From assembly GCA_918026815.1 (NCBI GenBank), contig CAKJVC010000148.1:434001-498000 (forward strand): a stretch of DNA of 64,000 bases. The letters run 5' to 3'. Each line of letters begins with the position of its first letter. Position 1 is the stretch's first letter. Origin of the DNA: Chalara sp. BL73. Lineage: Eukaryota > Ascomycota > Leotiomycetes > Helotiales. The notes under the pieces are model-generated. The model did no database searches. It saw only the letters and a program-made list of their open reading frames with translations, and was not told the origin of the DNA. Positions 11,758 through 24,500 of this stretch are shown piece by piece. The position numbers and the translations under genes are program-made.

Positions 11758-12920
11758 CGACTATCACGGAGTTATGATTCTGTTATTGTCTGATGTGGAC
11801 TCAACCTTTCAATTACATGGGAGCTGCCAACTCGAATTCTAGCTACAGCATAAAGCTTTTATAAGAAAGGCAGAATTGTTCTATCTGACGCCCCGAACAT
11901 AGCTCCAGAACAGCAATTCAGATGCCCCTGTGGCCGAAGGAGATTACCTGTCGAGCTATTCATACTTCATACTTACCAATGATGATTCACCTTGCAATTG
12001 TAATGACCACCGTCAAGACCGGGAAAGACATTCCAGAAGCAAAATGGAATGCATTTGGTGGGTACATATCAGAATCAAGACACTCTGCAGTTATAGAGAA
12101 CATAATCCTCAGGCCGTATGAGCAATAATGTTCAGGATCCTTGCCTAAGCTCTCATGCGGAGTTCCTGTGCCGTCTAAATTCATCCGAATTTGCCAAGGC
12201 TTCAGAGATTGGGAATGAGTTTCTTATGGCATTCACAGCTCATATATGCTTACTGGACTTCGATCACACCAGCCTGTTATTCCTCCTCTTAATCTCAACA
12301 TGCCTTAACTTGATGCGAGGAGAAACTGGCCGAGTTTCACCTCATCACCAAGGATATGCCCCTTTAGAGTTTGGAATTGGAAGTGAAAAAACCATGTTGG
12401 CAGAGTGCTATTTGTCTATCCACACACTAATGGGAGATGTGGCTAGGAAAAAAATCGACATCTATTCATGCTTCACTAATGTTCAGGAGAATTGAACGTT
12501 CAGTTACAATCCGGGTTCTACAAGGACGTGCTTTATTGTTAACTAGGGACGACATTTCCATTATATATTCCGTTGAAAGATGTTGTATTCCATTTACTTT
12601 CCTTCGTGTCACCAGTATTGTCCATATGTATGGTTCGCAAATTTGTTTGTGTTTGCCGGTAGAGGAAACGTACTTTATTGATTCCCAATATGTTAGCGAC
12701 TTAGACAACCCCGAGTTCAAGCTGAGGGATATCAGCCTAGGTACGATTATCAGGAATCAATGCATATGGCGGGATACGTGTGAAATATTATTTGGGAACA
12801 AGAAGATGCAATATTTTGCTAAAGGGTTTCTATACTGCTACCAAAATACTCCCATCCCAGCTTTAGAAATGAGAAGTAGATCTCATACTAAAACATCCAC
12901 CTTAACTGTCCATTTTGTCC
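11758..12920. other. intergenic between convergent genes
   Basis: The gap lies between the stop codons of LAS1 (+) and the dehydratase (-). It contains one 167-codon plus-strand frame (12437-12940) that runs into the dehydratase coding strand and resembles no protein. I consider the gap to be two 3' untranslated regions plus spacer. Confidence 0.5.
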
Positions 12921-15472
12921 TCAAAACAGGTCCGTCATAGCCCCATGAGAGGCATCGCCAACGAGTTGAGCATACTTCGCAAGCACTCCCCTGTTCACCG
13001 CGCTCTTGGGCGGCTTCCACTGCTCCAACCGTGTCGCGATCTCCTCATCGCTAACATCCATACTCAACGTATTCGTCTCTGCTGAGATGGTAATCATATC
13101 GCCATCCCGAACCACAGCAATTGGTCCTCCAACCGCCGCCTCCGGGACGACATGGCCCACGATGAATCCATGTGAAGCGCCTGAGTAGCGACCATCCGTC
13201 ACCAGAGCGACATTCGTAAGCCCAGCGCCCATGATTGCCGCGCTTGATTTGAGTTGTTCAGGCATGCCTGGTCCACCTTTCGGTCCTTCGTAACGGACAA
13301 TGAGAACCAAGTTCTCGCCGTGCGGGATCTGGCCCTTATTCAGCGCATCGTCGAGTTGGTATTCCTTGTCAAACACTCTTGCTTTACCAGTAAATACTAA
13401 ACCCTCTTTCCCCGTAATCTTGGCTACGGAACCGCCTGGCGACAGATTTCCCCGGAGGATCTGCAAATGCCCCGTGGCTTTGATTGGATTGGACAGCGGA
13501 CGGATGATGACTTGGTCTTGTGGTAGGGACGGGAATGGCTCGATGTTCTCAGCGAGCGTCTTCCCAGTTATAGTAGGGATAGAGCCGTTGATGAGACCAG
13601 CCGCAACAAGGAGCTTGAGCACTGAGGGCGTGCCGCCGATTTGGTAGAGGTCTTCCATCATGTACTTTCCGCTGGGTGCGAGGTCCGCGAGGAAGGGAAT
13701 CTTATCACTTACGCGTTGGATGTCGTCAAGGGTTAGCGAGACTTCGGCAGTTCCTGGAGAGCATGTTAGTGTCGGCTGTGAGCCCTCTATGAGAAGGGAC
13801 GTACCGGCCATGGCTAAGAAATGTAAAACTCCATTAGTTGATCCTCCCAAAGCCATTGTTAAGACTAAAGCGTTCTCAAAAGATTCCTTGGTTAGTAGAT
13901 CTCGTGGTCTAATGTTCTTCTCCATGCATATTTTAATTGCCTCGGCGGCTTTTGCGCATTCCCGCATCTTAGCTGGAGACTCAGCAGGGTTTGAAGATGA
14001 ACCTGGAAGACAGAGTCCCATGGCTTCGATGGCAGTTGACATGGTGTTGGCTGTGTACATGCCGCCGCAAGCTCCAGCCCCAGGACAAGCATGCTCGAGG
14101 ATATCATCCATTACGTCGCTTGGCGTTCGTCCCTTTTCTCCTGCACCAGTTGCAGCCTTTAACTTTCTGCCAAAAGAGCATAAGTTAGTTTTATCTAAGA
14201 TTAAGGTAGGCTTGCAACGAAAGTAAGTCCCTCGGTTTGTCTACTCTCAGAAAATACGTCCAAACTAACAGCTCTTCTTAGGGGGCGAGCAAGTCAAGAT
14301 ATATGCTCGATAAGAAGAAGATCCCTACCCATAGTTTAGCGCACCAGATGCTTCACTAAAATCAAATTCAATTAGCCAAATGCTCAGGTCAAGCAAGGAG
14401 AATCAGAAATTCCTGGGGGTTAGATGAACAGCGTAAAATCGCGCAAGATGAGATCAACCATAATGGATATACTTACTAGCATGTAGAGATATTTACATCT
14501 CTTCCTAGGAGCTTTGAGTGCCCCTTCTTGATGGTGCCACCATATATCATAACGAAGGGGCGATTGTGGCGAGCTGCAGCCTATATATCTTCACCACGGG
14601 TTCATGATCTGCGAGGGCGGAGTACGAACCATAATCACACCAGGCATATTTTTGTCACATCCTGGTATAGAAATATTTGCATCGTGCCGCTGAGCACAAG
14701 TCACTGTCTCTATAGAGTCTGCAATAATCTCACGAGTTTGGAGAGAAAACCTCATGCCTGTAGGTGTCAGTCGCATCCGGGAAAGGATTCTCCTATATTT
14801 ACCTTCACCTCCCATGGTAATCGCATCGCTCACTCCGATAGTGTTATACTGCCAACCAAGCATACCCTGCTTTTGGACAGCATCTTTGACTAGCTTTCCT
14901 AGGTCATGTACTTGAGGGGATGAGAGTTAGTAGCAAGCTTAACCTTTCATCATTCTTTTGATACTTACGATGCATACTATGAAATTTATTAGGGGCAGCA
15001 TTCTTATGTCATGCAATCCAAGGACTTACTTGCAAGGATTTCCTTCCCACCTTCATCTTCTGTCAGGATCTCGAAAGGCAGTAGATGTAGTGATTTCAAA
15101 AAATACATGCACAAGGCTGGTGAAGCCCATGTGACCAATGATGAATTAACACCAAGAAGAACCCGAATAACCTACCAAACAGTTGATATGCCCACTTGAG
15201 GGGCATTCTTCATCATCTCCTTGTTTGGCACTCCAGCTGCATAGAGCATTGCCTGACATTTTAGATGTCAGCTTCTTTTACCTAGATGGCTTCTGGTAGA
15301 CTCATACCTGAGCACCAGGAAAGTCATGGCCTCTGGTGAGCGGACCAGACCATCTGTTTAGAGCGATTTTTCCATCAGCCCCCAAGGTCCCATATTCTAA
15401 AGAGGGGAAGTCGATGTATCTAGGCTTTTGTGGAACATTTTGATCAATATTCTGACCCGTGGGAGGATTCAT
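12921..15472 (-). CDS. ILV3: dihydroxyacid dehydratase, ILV3 type, without visible mitochondrial presequence
   Basis: The enzyme dehydrates 2,3-dihydroxy-3-methyl acids to 2-keto acids in valine and isoleucine synthesis, using an Fe-S cluster. Ten exons, 5' to 3': 15308-15472, 15176-15252, 15030-15050 (21 nt), 14969-14976 (8 nt), 14803-14910, 14630-14757, 14477-14580, 14329-14355 (27 nt), 13805-14166, 12921-13753. Together they give 610 residues. Cluster ligands expected in the family are present: C87 in NPCNMH, C160 in GCDKNMPG, and C246 in [15 protein letters not shown]. The SGASHG motif near the end carries the active-site serine region. The start at 15472 is the first ATG; the upstream in-frame sequence reaches a stop with no ATG. 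The N-terminus [12 protein letters not shown] lacks the basic amphipathic presequence seen in yeast Ilv3. Filamentous fungi carry ILV3 paralogues (for example ilv3A and ilv3B in Aspergillus fumigatus), so this may be a non-mitochondrial paralogue rather than the main biosynthetic copy. Confidence 0.88.
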
Positions 15473-16719
15473 GTTGTCTTCACTTGAGGGTTGAGGGGAT
15501 TGCGGGGTAGAAGGGAACTAGAAAGATTTTTGAAGTTTGAAAGGAAAGTTTAAAAGTATCTATACTTTGGTGAGAGGACCAAATTCTAGAAGAAATGAAG
15601 ACAAGGGAAAGATGAAGCTAAGAGGCAGAGAGAGAGAAGAGGAGAAGAGGAGAATAATAATGGAGAGAGACGGCAAACTGTGGACCGTTCGATGATGTCT
15701 CTTCCCGACCAAACCCCACTACGAGAAAGCTGCTGTCCAGCAAAAGACATCCTCCAATGGAAAGAATATCATGCAATTCTGAGGTTATGAAGTCTCATTC
15801 TGGATGTCTGATAACGCCTCCGTAATCGGCAGTGTCACCAAGGGTGATGTAGAGAGAGCGCAACAGAAAAGATAGATGGTGTGTGGTTGCAGGGAGGACC
15901 AAAAGAAAGATTGATTACCTTTTTTGATGATGGCCTGGGCCCCCTGGAAGCTGACGGTTCTTTTGTTCAGGTACCCGAAAACAGAGGTGCCGAATGGCAA
16001 CAATTCGAAATGACGCAGTCCTCGAGCTATTAGGAAGTATTTTTGGTCAACTCATCCGTAATGGCCCCGATCCCATTGGCTTGGCTTGTAGCGATTTTTG
16101 ATGACAGGTTCAAGAGCCAAACCTCAAAAAGTAAAATGGGGGGGGGGGGGGGAAGGCAGTCAGTAGTAGCCTTGGGCAGTGTGTGAGAAGAAGAAGAAGA
16201 AAGACTTAGACTTGGGCCTGAAAATACAGGATAGCGCTACTGTACCACCACCACCCTACCGCTACCGTACTACCTTACTGTATTACCACTGTACACACTC
16301 ATTTTAATCCTTGGCCCCAACTCAACGGCCGTTGCCGCATCCCCCAATCTCAAATGCAGCTGCAGCGCTCACTGTCTTTCTTTGACTTTGGATTCCTTCG
16401 ATGACTCGACGACGCAGACATAAATTACAGTAAGCTGATGTGTTAATATACTGCTGACCAGACAATGGCAATTCATCCCACAACGCGTTATCGGCATTGT
16501 AGGACAAGCACAAGTGTTGTGTCTTGAGCGAATGGGAGGTCGGGATGACGGCATATGCTCGATATGTTTGGTCGCGATTCCCTCAATGGACAAGTTTTGA
16601 ATCGCCAGCTTTAACTCACGCAACAACAAACCCCTTCTCTCTGGATCTGCCTCCAGAGCTCGCTCTTCTCTCCATAACCGTGACGGGGAACTGAGAATGG
16701 CGATCCTCTGGTCTTTAGT
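15473..16719. other. divergent promoter region
   Basis: About 1.2 kb separates the dehydratase (-) and the hydrolase-phosphatase gene (+). On the dehydratase side the leader is strongly C/T-rich (read on the minus strand, about 15600-15660). The middle carries a run of 15 G at 16138-16152, an AAG tract near 16188-16203, and several TACTGTA/CACTGTA words around 16238-16295. No gene is recognised. Confidence 0.55.
16138..16152. repeat. poly-G run of 15
   Basis: Fifteen consecutive G lie in the divergent promoter between the dehydratase and the hydrolase-phosphatase gene. The run is prone to length error in sequencing and to polymorphism. Confidence 0.95.
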
Positions 16720-19372
16720 ATGTTTACCCTCTTTGTTCGTCACTTTTATCCCTCGCCCTGCCCTATAGCGGGAATTGGACTATTTCCAAGCTTCCGTCCT
16801 CTCACAATCTCGAAGCTTGGGACTAACAACCCCTCGCGTGTTTCTACGTCTCTCTCGAGGGGATATTTTCATTCAATGGGAGATTGCGCAAACAGCCGCG
16901 GCTGCTCTGCTTCTAAATTTCCCTTATGGTTTTACTATCTACCATATGAGCAGAGCAAGCTAACGTTAAGCTCTGCGAAGTTGGGAGGTAAGCAAGGAAG
17001 CGAAAGGGATGCAGGAGGCATCGAAATCAACGGTAAGCTTTATCCAAGCTTATCGACAGCTCCTGTTACTAAAGGCTGCTTAGACACAGAGACGGTTGAC
17101 CCGGGGCTTCTAAGGAAACACTCTAAGATACAGCCCTTTACCACAAGTCGATACACATATCCCGAACTCCGAATATTCTACCATGAGCACCCGCAAGCGG
17201 AAAAACTACCCACCACCCCTACCCCTTTACCATTGTTGGTATTCATACATGGCTTAGGAGGCTCGACATATCAGTTTCACTCCTTATTAACGAGTCTGGT
17301 ACATCTTGCACCATGTCTATCTATAGATTTACCCGGGTGCGGCCTATCCTCTTTCCAACCGACTGCGTGGGAAGCATACACGACGGAAGCTCTGGTGGAA
17401 CTGATTGGGACTATCATTGAAGACTACCGAGACAAAGCTAAAGGCCAGGGTATCGTGCTGATAGGACATAGTATGGGGTCTTCTTTAGCAGCACTTATTG
17501 CTTCCAAAACTTCACCAAATCCCCTTCCTTTAGCAGGGCATGTTCTTGGTCTCGTCGCCATCTGCCCGAAAGCAGAGTCTTTGAGCGAGTCTCAGGTTGC
17601 GACAGTTCGGAAACTGCTTTGGATACCAAACATAATCTTTGATACTTGGCGAAAATGGGATCGGAGGGGGGGGATTAACAGCCCAAGCGTAGTTCGATTT
17701 GTAGGCGCGGACGCCGATGAGGAAACGAAAAAACTGCAGGAGCGTTTCAACACTCAGAGTGTGACTGCGTAAGTACTTACTTATCAGTTGAGAGCCGGGT
17801 CGTCGCCCTGTAGTCATACGACTCGGATTTTCAGTATATGGAAAGACCTCGGGGAACTTATACCCCCCCGGAATCAATGTCACAATTAGCCGATAACTGA
17901 CTTACCATGTTCATAGTGTCTTCCGACGCATGGCCTATGGCAGTCTTCCTGTGTTCGAAAATGGCGTCCCGCATAACGGTCTCCCAGGGAGAGATGTCTG
18001 GGCTGGACTTGAATGTCCGGTCTTCTTGGTTGCTGGTGAACTAGATCATGTTACTAAGCCTGAAGAGCTAGAGAAGATTTGTTCTTTCCTTGGAAAGTCT
18101 TACCCTGTTCAGATCAAAGATGACAGTACACCTCCCGAACCTACGGCTTATGCTGGCGTCTCCCCGGCGCTAAAACCATCAAAGCCTCTCCCTGTATCAG
18201 CTGACAATATGCTTTTGGCAAGTAACGAGACAGTTCCGAGCACGCCCGTAGAGTCGAATGACGACCCATCTACTTCGGATGAAGAGCTGACTGAAATTCC
18301 ATCTCAACCGACTCGGCCAAAAAAGTTACTTAAAACCACTATCCTCCCTGCCCCAGCCTCCCACGCTTTACTTTACATGCCTTCCACCGTGCGGATCCTG
18401 GCAGGTCTTATCTCGGACTTCTTGTGTGCCCATGTATCACCTCGACTTTCGTCAGGATGGCAGCTTCGTTATCTTAGCACTTCTGGGAAATGGGACGTCA
18501 AAAATCTAGCGAAGTGGCAAGCAGTAGCGCCAGTTTCCCAACCGATTGCTGGCATTTTTCGGGCAATGAAAACGCTGAGAGAGGTGGACGAGCTCCACTG
18601 CCCTGTAAGATTTGTAAAGGATTGGGGGGTACAGATTAAAGATGTAGTTGATATCAGCCATGAAAGTCCCGTGTATGACCCTCAAGGTCTTGAGAAGGGT
18701 GGTATACATTATACCAAGTTCCCTACGGTCTCTAAAAGTAAGTGGCGTGGTGGAGTTTGCCTAACACTTGGTCACTAGTGTTGGCTGCGTGAACATCACT
18801 GTGAAAACGGAACGCAAGTCAGCCATTCGACAAAATAGCTGCTAATATCCTGACCAGTACCGCCAACGAGTGACGAGGTCAGCTCCTTCGTCCTGCTCAT
18901 CGACCGTCTAAGAGAGAGTCATAAATCTCGGGCAGAGGTAAGTGACTATCTATTCTCAGGCTCATCGATCGCAATGTGTTAAGCCGTTGGATGTTACATA
19001 TTACGAGAGCAGTGCTAGAGAACTAATTATTTTCATTACAGCGAGAAAACTGGGGAGATGAGCGATATATTGGGGTGCATTGCCACTATGGCTTCAACAG
19101 AACAGGATTCTTCATTGTATGCTACCTAGTGGAGCGGTGTGGACTGTGAGTAAATTCCTGTTATCAGATTCGGTCGATTTCACGTTATGTGGACCTCAGT
19201 CGTAGTAACCGCCCTTTCAATCACTTTACTAACCCAGTCGATTCTTAGCACGCTGCCAGCAGCACTTGATGAGTTCAAGAAGAATCGACCTAAAGGCATT
19301 AAGCATGCTCACTTTGAGGACCAGCTTTATGTACGATACTGTGTTGGATTGAAGAGGACGGATACTTTCTAG
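16720..19372 (+). CDS. alpha/beta-hydrolase fused to RNA-triphosphatase-like dual-specificity phosphatase
   Basis: Two enzymes in one polypeptide. Exons 16720-17768, 17917-18737, 18858-18937, 19042-19145 and 19249-19372 give 725 residues. Residues about 145-445 form an alpha/beta-hydrolase. The oxyanion motif HGLGG is at 177-181, and nucleophile elbow GHSMG has Ser251. A candidate acid lies in AGELDHVTKPEE and a candidate histidine in ASHALLYMP. Residues about 560-720 are a cysteine phosphatase whose signature HCHYGFNRTGF has Cys664 and Arg670 in C-x5-R spacing. The surrounding sequence (IGVHC..GFNRTGF, then RPKGIK) is much closer to the metazoan mRNA-capping RNA 5'-triphosphatase and PIR1/DUSP11 group than to ordinary MAPK phosphatases. 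Fungal capping uses an unrelated triphosphatase (Cet1 type), so the role is open. The 5' end is uncertain: an alternative ATG at 16697 followed by a possible intron (16718-16764) exists, and the first 140 residues lack clear conservation. I recall similar two-domain proteins in other Pezizomycotina, but know of no experimental function. Confidence 0.82.
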
Positions 19373-19637
19373 AATTTCGATTGGAACAGGCAAAACACTT
19401 TGGGTATAGGGCAAGCAACGGATAGATTATGGTAGGCGCATTGGACTGAACACAGCGAAATAAGGCTTTTCCTGGGTGAGACTTAACGGGATAGGATTTC
19501 GGAGTTTCGTAGAGTATCATTCTTAAACTCGGGGAGAATTATATTAATTCATCACTTTACATTTCAGTACTCAATTGCCTTCTATATATCCGTGGACGTA
19601 ACTAGTTGAAAGGGTTTTCGGGGAAACAAGGGAATCA

Positions 19638-20914
19638 TCATTCTTGGTTTTGCGTTTGTGATGTGGCCAAAGGAGTATAGAAACCGCTCCGTCTCGGCCG
19701 CTTCCACACAACAACACACACCTCGACCGTTGGTGGCTCCCAGTCCGCTAATGACTGGTCGTTTTCTTTCATCTCCTTAAATCTCCCCTCAATAATCTCC
19801 TCAACCTGCGTCCGCGTCCTGCCGTGGAACTCGTAAATTGGCACATCCGTCGGTGGATGCAGACAGGGGACCAACTCCTCATCTAGCTCGGGGTGGGTAG
19901 GAAATGGGTCGCTATAGAGGAAAGGTTAGGGTCAGCATACCGCGGTCGCAAGTAATAGTTGAAACGAATATTGTTCTTGAGAGCCGTGGGCTCTGTGACA
20001 TGTAGTGCCCAGGCCGCGGGTATTCCGAAACTTCGGACTGTTTGTTCATTTTTAGATAATTTAGGGAGGTGAAGAAATGTGCATTCAGAATGCAACTTAC
20101 AAGGGAGGTAATGCTCTCCGTTTCCTGGGATCTAACAGCAGATACAAACATTCGAGGGACGGGTATTTTTTGCTGATCCAGGAGCAAGCGGAAGCAGAGA
20201 AGTCGGCGGCGACCAGATTGAACGCTAACAACTTGATTTGGGTGGGGAGGCTGGTAATTTCTTGCCTGAGGAAGGGAACAGGTGTATCGCGATAGAAAGG
20301 GAAGGTTTCTAAGTGAATAATATCCTTGGAGGGATTCCAGTAAAGATGCGAGCCGCCTGAGATGCCGTCCAAGCCGAGGAGGTAGTGCTTTTGAGCCACT
20401 TGGCGGGTTTCTCTGTTGATGTGCATGAGGAGCCTAGGTCGCATTTGTCAGAAACTCAAATACTGGAAACCAAGGATGCTTAAGGACTGGGAGCGTACGG
20501 GATGCTGTCTCCCCCTTCTAATACTGTGTGTCGATTGCCCCTATTTCCAATAGCGGTCACCTGATAATGGCGAGGGATGTCAACCAGCTCTCCTAGCTCT
20601 TCGTCGTTAAGGTCTTCAAATTCATAGTCACTATAGTCGATATCCCGCATACCATCATAACCGTCATATTCCATGGCAGTTGATGTAGCAGCACGTGATC
20701 TCAATTTAATCAAACGGCCTTTGGGGAAACAGCACTCCCAAACTATATCCATGTTAGTTTATGTGTACGAAGCAGAGACGGCGTCGGAAGCGGCAAGATG
20801 AATTCCACAATGACATTATGGAAGCCTCCCCGAGAAACAACAATATAATGGGAGCTTACTTTGGAGACGAACTTCGATTGGGAGATCCATCAAGTTGATC
20901 TTATAGTCCGTCAT
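19638..20914 (-). CDS. 2EXR-like fungal protein of unknown function
   Basis: Four exons (20860-20914, 20499-20742, 20101-20433, 19638-19911) give 301 residues. The beginning, INLMDLPIEVRLQIWECCFP, resembles the 2EXR motif (LPxEVRxxIW) found in large numbers of uncharacterised ascomycete proteins. It is followed after an acidic insert (DIDYSDYEFEDLNDEELGEL) by LMHINRETRQVAQKHY, the second conserved element of such proteins. The rest lacks catalytic motifs. Each junction was chosen by phase: LQ to IWECC, IP to LLMHINRET, and PP to FDPFPTHPELDEE. The 189-nt third intron is the least certain; it may hide a small exon. The function of 2EXR proteins is unknown, and a protein-interaction role is only a guess. 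Confidence 0.72.
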
Positions 20915-21532
20915 TGTGTTTGCTATATTTGATTGATCTAGTGCCGGCGGAAGCAGATATAAGAGGATGGAGCCTGCCAGGCTCAGTATTAAACTGGATG
21001 GTATGGACTTTCCTTATCTAGGAGATTCGTAACAATTGCCATGTTGACAGAAAATATTTACGGGAGGGATAGAAATATATGAAAGAACCGTTGCAATGGG
21101 CGTGGGCAAACAGGCAGACGCAGCAGAGCAGGCAGACACAACAAGTGAGCGAGTCCACCCCTGAAAAAGCACAACTCGGATTCATAAAATTGTGCATGAA
21201 TAAGCTATGAACGGAGGAACAAGCTTTCCCGCGAATACGAAAGTATTTCAGGGACTAAATTGGTGCATTGATCATTGGCTCATTTGAGATAAACACTTGG
21301 GATCCGTACATGGGTGCTGCCGGCAGGCGTGTTTCAGTCCATTACTATTCGTTCGTGTCGTTTTTTTTCTTTCCCCAGACGGGGCAGACGTCACGCCTGC
21401 ATTTCCCTCCCGTTGGTACCGTTAAGTGCTACAGTTTCTTGTTCGTTTTATTCCACGAGGATTCCAATGGCAATTGTCACTCTCAGCATCTCTCCCTGCT
21501 GATGGCCCAGGAGTCTGCGGCTTTGGAAAACA
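20915..21532. other. divergent promoter region
   Basis: 618 bases separate the 2EXR-like gene (-) from the ArAE-type transporter (+). I see a short repeated word GCAGACGCAGCAGAGCAGGC near 21114-21133 and a T/C-rich patch at 21360-21380. No gene is recognised. Confidence 0.5.
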
Positions 21533-24500
21533 ATGGCAGAATCTAGCGAGCCCGCAGAGATCAGGGCGACGCGGCAAGATGACCGGGTTGTGGGAAGCAA
21601 TGAGGTGCAAAATGAAGAGGATGCCAGCTCGAGGACCCAATTGCCAGAAGGTAACGTCTCCAAAGCTCGGGATACTCGAGATGGAGAAATCAAGGAGCAG
21701 AAGGCATCCAAGCTGAAAAGTATCTGGACCAAAATCGGACTTGACGTCCCTACACTGTTGTTGATGTTCAAGGGCTCAGTGGCTCCAACGATTGCAATTG
21801 CATTTTACCAGGCCGATTCTGTAAGTCCTTTTAATATTCGGTATTCCTGGCGAAGCATCTCTGCCGTCTAGCTATCCATGAATTGTACTTTCCCGCAGTC
21901 TTGTTTACAATATATCTAACGATCCTCTGCAGGTTTCTGTATTATATGGGAACCTCGGTTATCTGGTCGCAATCATCTGTGTTCTGTCGGTTCCTATTAT
22001 GCCGAGAGCCAAATTCATACAAACTGTGGTTCTGAATACAATTGGAGTATGCATTGGATGTGCGATTGGATTATTGGGAATATGGAGTGGAATTCAAGCA
22101 CGTATTCACACAACGCCAGCCGGCTCAACAGCACGCTACAATTCTTCCCAAGCAGCGGTTTGGTAATATACTTTCTTCTATCACTTCCTCTTTCTGAGAA
22201 TTGCCAAGCTTGCAGATTTTTACGCAATGTTGGACTTGAACAACTATTCGTCCAGAAAAGGGTCTAACTGACATATTTAGCGCTATTTGGCTGTTTGCAA
22301 ACATTTGGTTTGTTAATGTCCTACGAGCCAAAATGCCAGCCTTGCAGTTTCCGGTCATCATATACAGTATCTTTACCAATATTTCTTTTACATTTGGGCC
22401 GAGATTCCCAGCAATGTCCTATGGGATTGCATTAATCAAGCAAATACTATATGGGTTCCTCTCAGCCTTCGGTATCTCAACCTGTGTCAACCTACTCGTA
22501 ATTCCGATGTCGTCACGCTTGGTGGTCTTCAAACAGCAGGCCGGCTACATAGGATTGCTCCGTGCGGCTCTCAAGGCGCAGACAGGTTATTTACAAAGCT
22601 TAGAGAACACTGACATGTTTCTGGGCTCTAATGGTGAAAATGAAACCAAAGACAATCTTGAAGATGGAAATAAACCCCTTAAAAAGGACACAGGGAAGCA
22701 AATGCACCCAGCCAATAGTCCGCATTCGAAAGCGCTTAAAGGGGCTATCGCTGGACTGACTGCGCTGCACGGCAAATTGCATGGTGATATTCCATTCGCG
22801 AAAAGAGAGATTGCATGGGGAAAGCTAGATGCCAAGGATATTGATGAAATCTATGGTCTGTTCCGCGGAATTACCATACCTCTTTTGGGTATGAGTACTA
22901 TTTCGGATATTTTTGAGAGAGTTGCAGAACGTCGAGGTTGGATCAAACCTCGTAAAGCAGAGGAAAGGGATAGGTCGGAGGCGTGGGAACATTGTCCCAA
23001 GGCCGAGAGGATAGCTGAACAAAAGGTGTGGAACGAGGTTATGAAGGCTCTGCACGATCCATTCTCTGTAGTAGTAGCAGCTATGGATCAAGGATTAGAG
23101 CATGCTGGCATTGTTCTTGAATTATTACCTAAACCAAAGAAAAGTAAAGCTGTAGATGAAGAGGTTCAGAGCGAGCCAAAGCCTGGCGATCCAGATTTTG
23201 CAAAATATTTGGGAGAGAAGGTGAAGAGTTTCTATAGCAACAGGGGCCAGGTCCTGCGTGCTTGGGCAAAAGAAAAGGGGCTTTCTGAGGCTCAATTCGA
23301 TGCTGCAAAGACAGCACCAGTGGAAAGAAATGAGTTCACACCAGATGAGGCCAAGCATCGTAAGTAACGGCCTTTCAAAGAGTGTTAATGTTTGATCTAG
23401 ACTGAGTCATGTAGGTCGAGACCAACAGCAGTTGTATCTGATTCTCTTTATGGAGAATCTTCTCTTCTCCGCCGGCACCGCGATAGAAGCTCTTGTAGAT
23501 TTTGCAGACAAGAAGGTCGAGGATGGGACCATGAAGAAGAAGCGTCTCATAGTACCTGGGCCAAAGCGTCTCAGGAAATGGGTAAAAAGTATTGGTGGAG
23601 AGGACACTTCCATTGATACAGAATCGCCGGATAGTCTAGAAGCTGGATCGAATAACGTCTACCTTGGGCAAGGTTTCAACCCAAGAAAAGATCCAGAGCA
23701 TCTGCCAGCAAATTCTCCATGGCAGCGGTTTGGAAATCTCGTTCGTACTATCCCCAGGTTCTTGGGATCTACCGAATCAGCTTTCGGATTTAGAGTTGCT
23801 TGCGCAACATTAACGATGTATGTCTTTCTATCTCGTAAATCAAAAGACAAAGATTAACCGTTGTCTCTAGTGGAATTGTTGCGTTCTTAAAGGATACGGA
23901 GACGTTCTTTTTCCAGCAACGCCTGGGTAAGTCACGCAATCCATCCCAAGAATGCAAGCACTGCTCTATAAAACATGGTGAATACTCAAGAGGTCCACAC
24001 TAACGGAGCAATAAGTTTGGGCAATGATTATCATCGCCATTGGCATGACAATGACTAGTGGCCAATCAATATTTGGGTTTTTGGGACGCGTTGGTGGCAC
24101 GGCTATCGCAATGGTGATCTCGATGTTGCTCTGGTATATGGTAGACGAGCAGGTTCCTGGCGTTATTATCATGCTCTGGTTCTTCATCTTCATACAGATG
24201 TACTTCTTCATCAAGTATCCACGCCTCATTCAGGTGTGGCTCATTTCTATCGTGACCGAGGTGTTGATCGTAGGCTACGAGCTTCAGGTGAAGAAGATCG
24301 GGGTTGCAGCTTCTACTTCCACGGGCCAGCTTTATTATCCGTAGGTCATCTTCTCCATATTCAAGACGTGACTAACATCCCATCAGTATATACGAGCTAG
24401 CGCCATATAGGCTGGCCACCGTCGCTGCCGGATCCTTTGTCGCATTCATCTGGACCATCTTCCCGTATCCAATATCAGACCGTAGCTGGATACGAAAAGA

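Noticed and set aside
12437..12940. 167-codon plus-strand frame between LAS1 and the dehydratase
   Set aside because: Its composition is unlike protein, it overlaps the end of a well-supported antisense gene, and it has no recognisable motif.
13660..14226. 188-codon frame opposite the dehydratase
   Set aside because: Antisense shadow of dehydratase exons 9 and 10.
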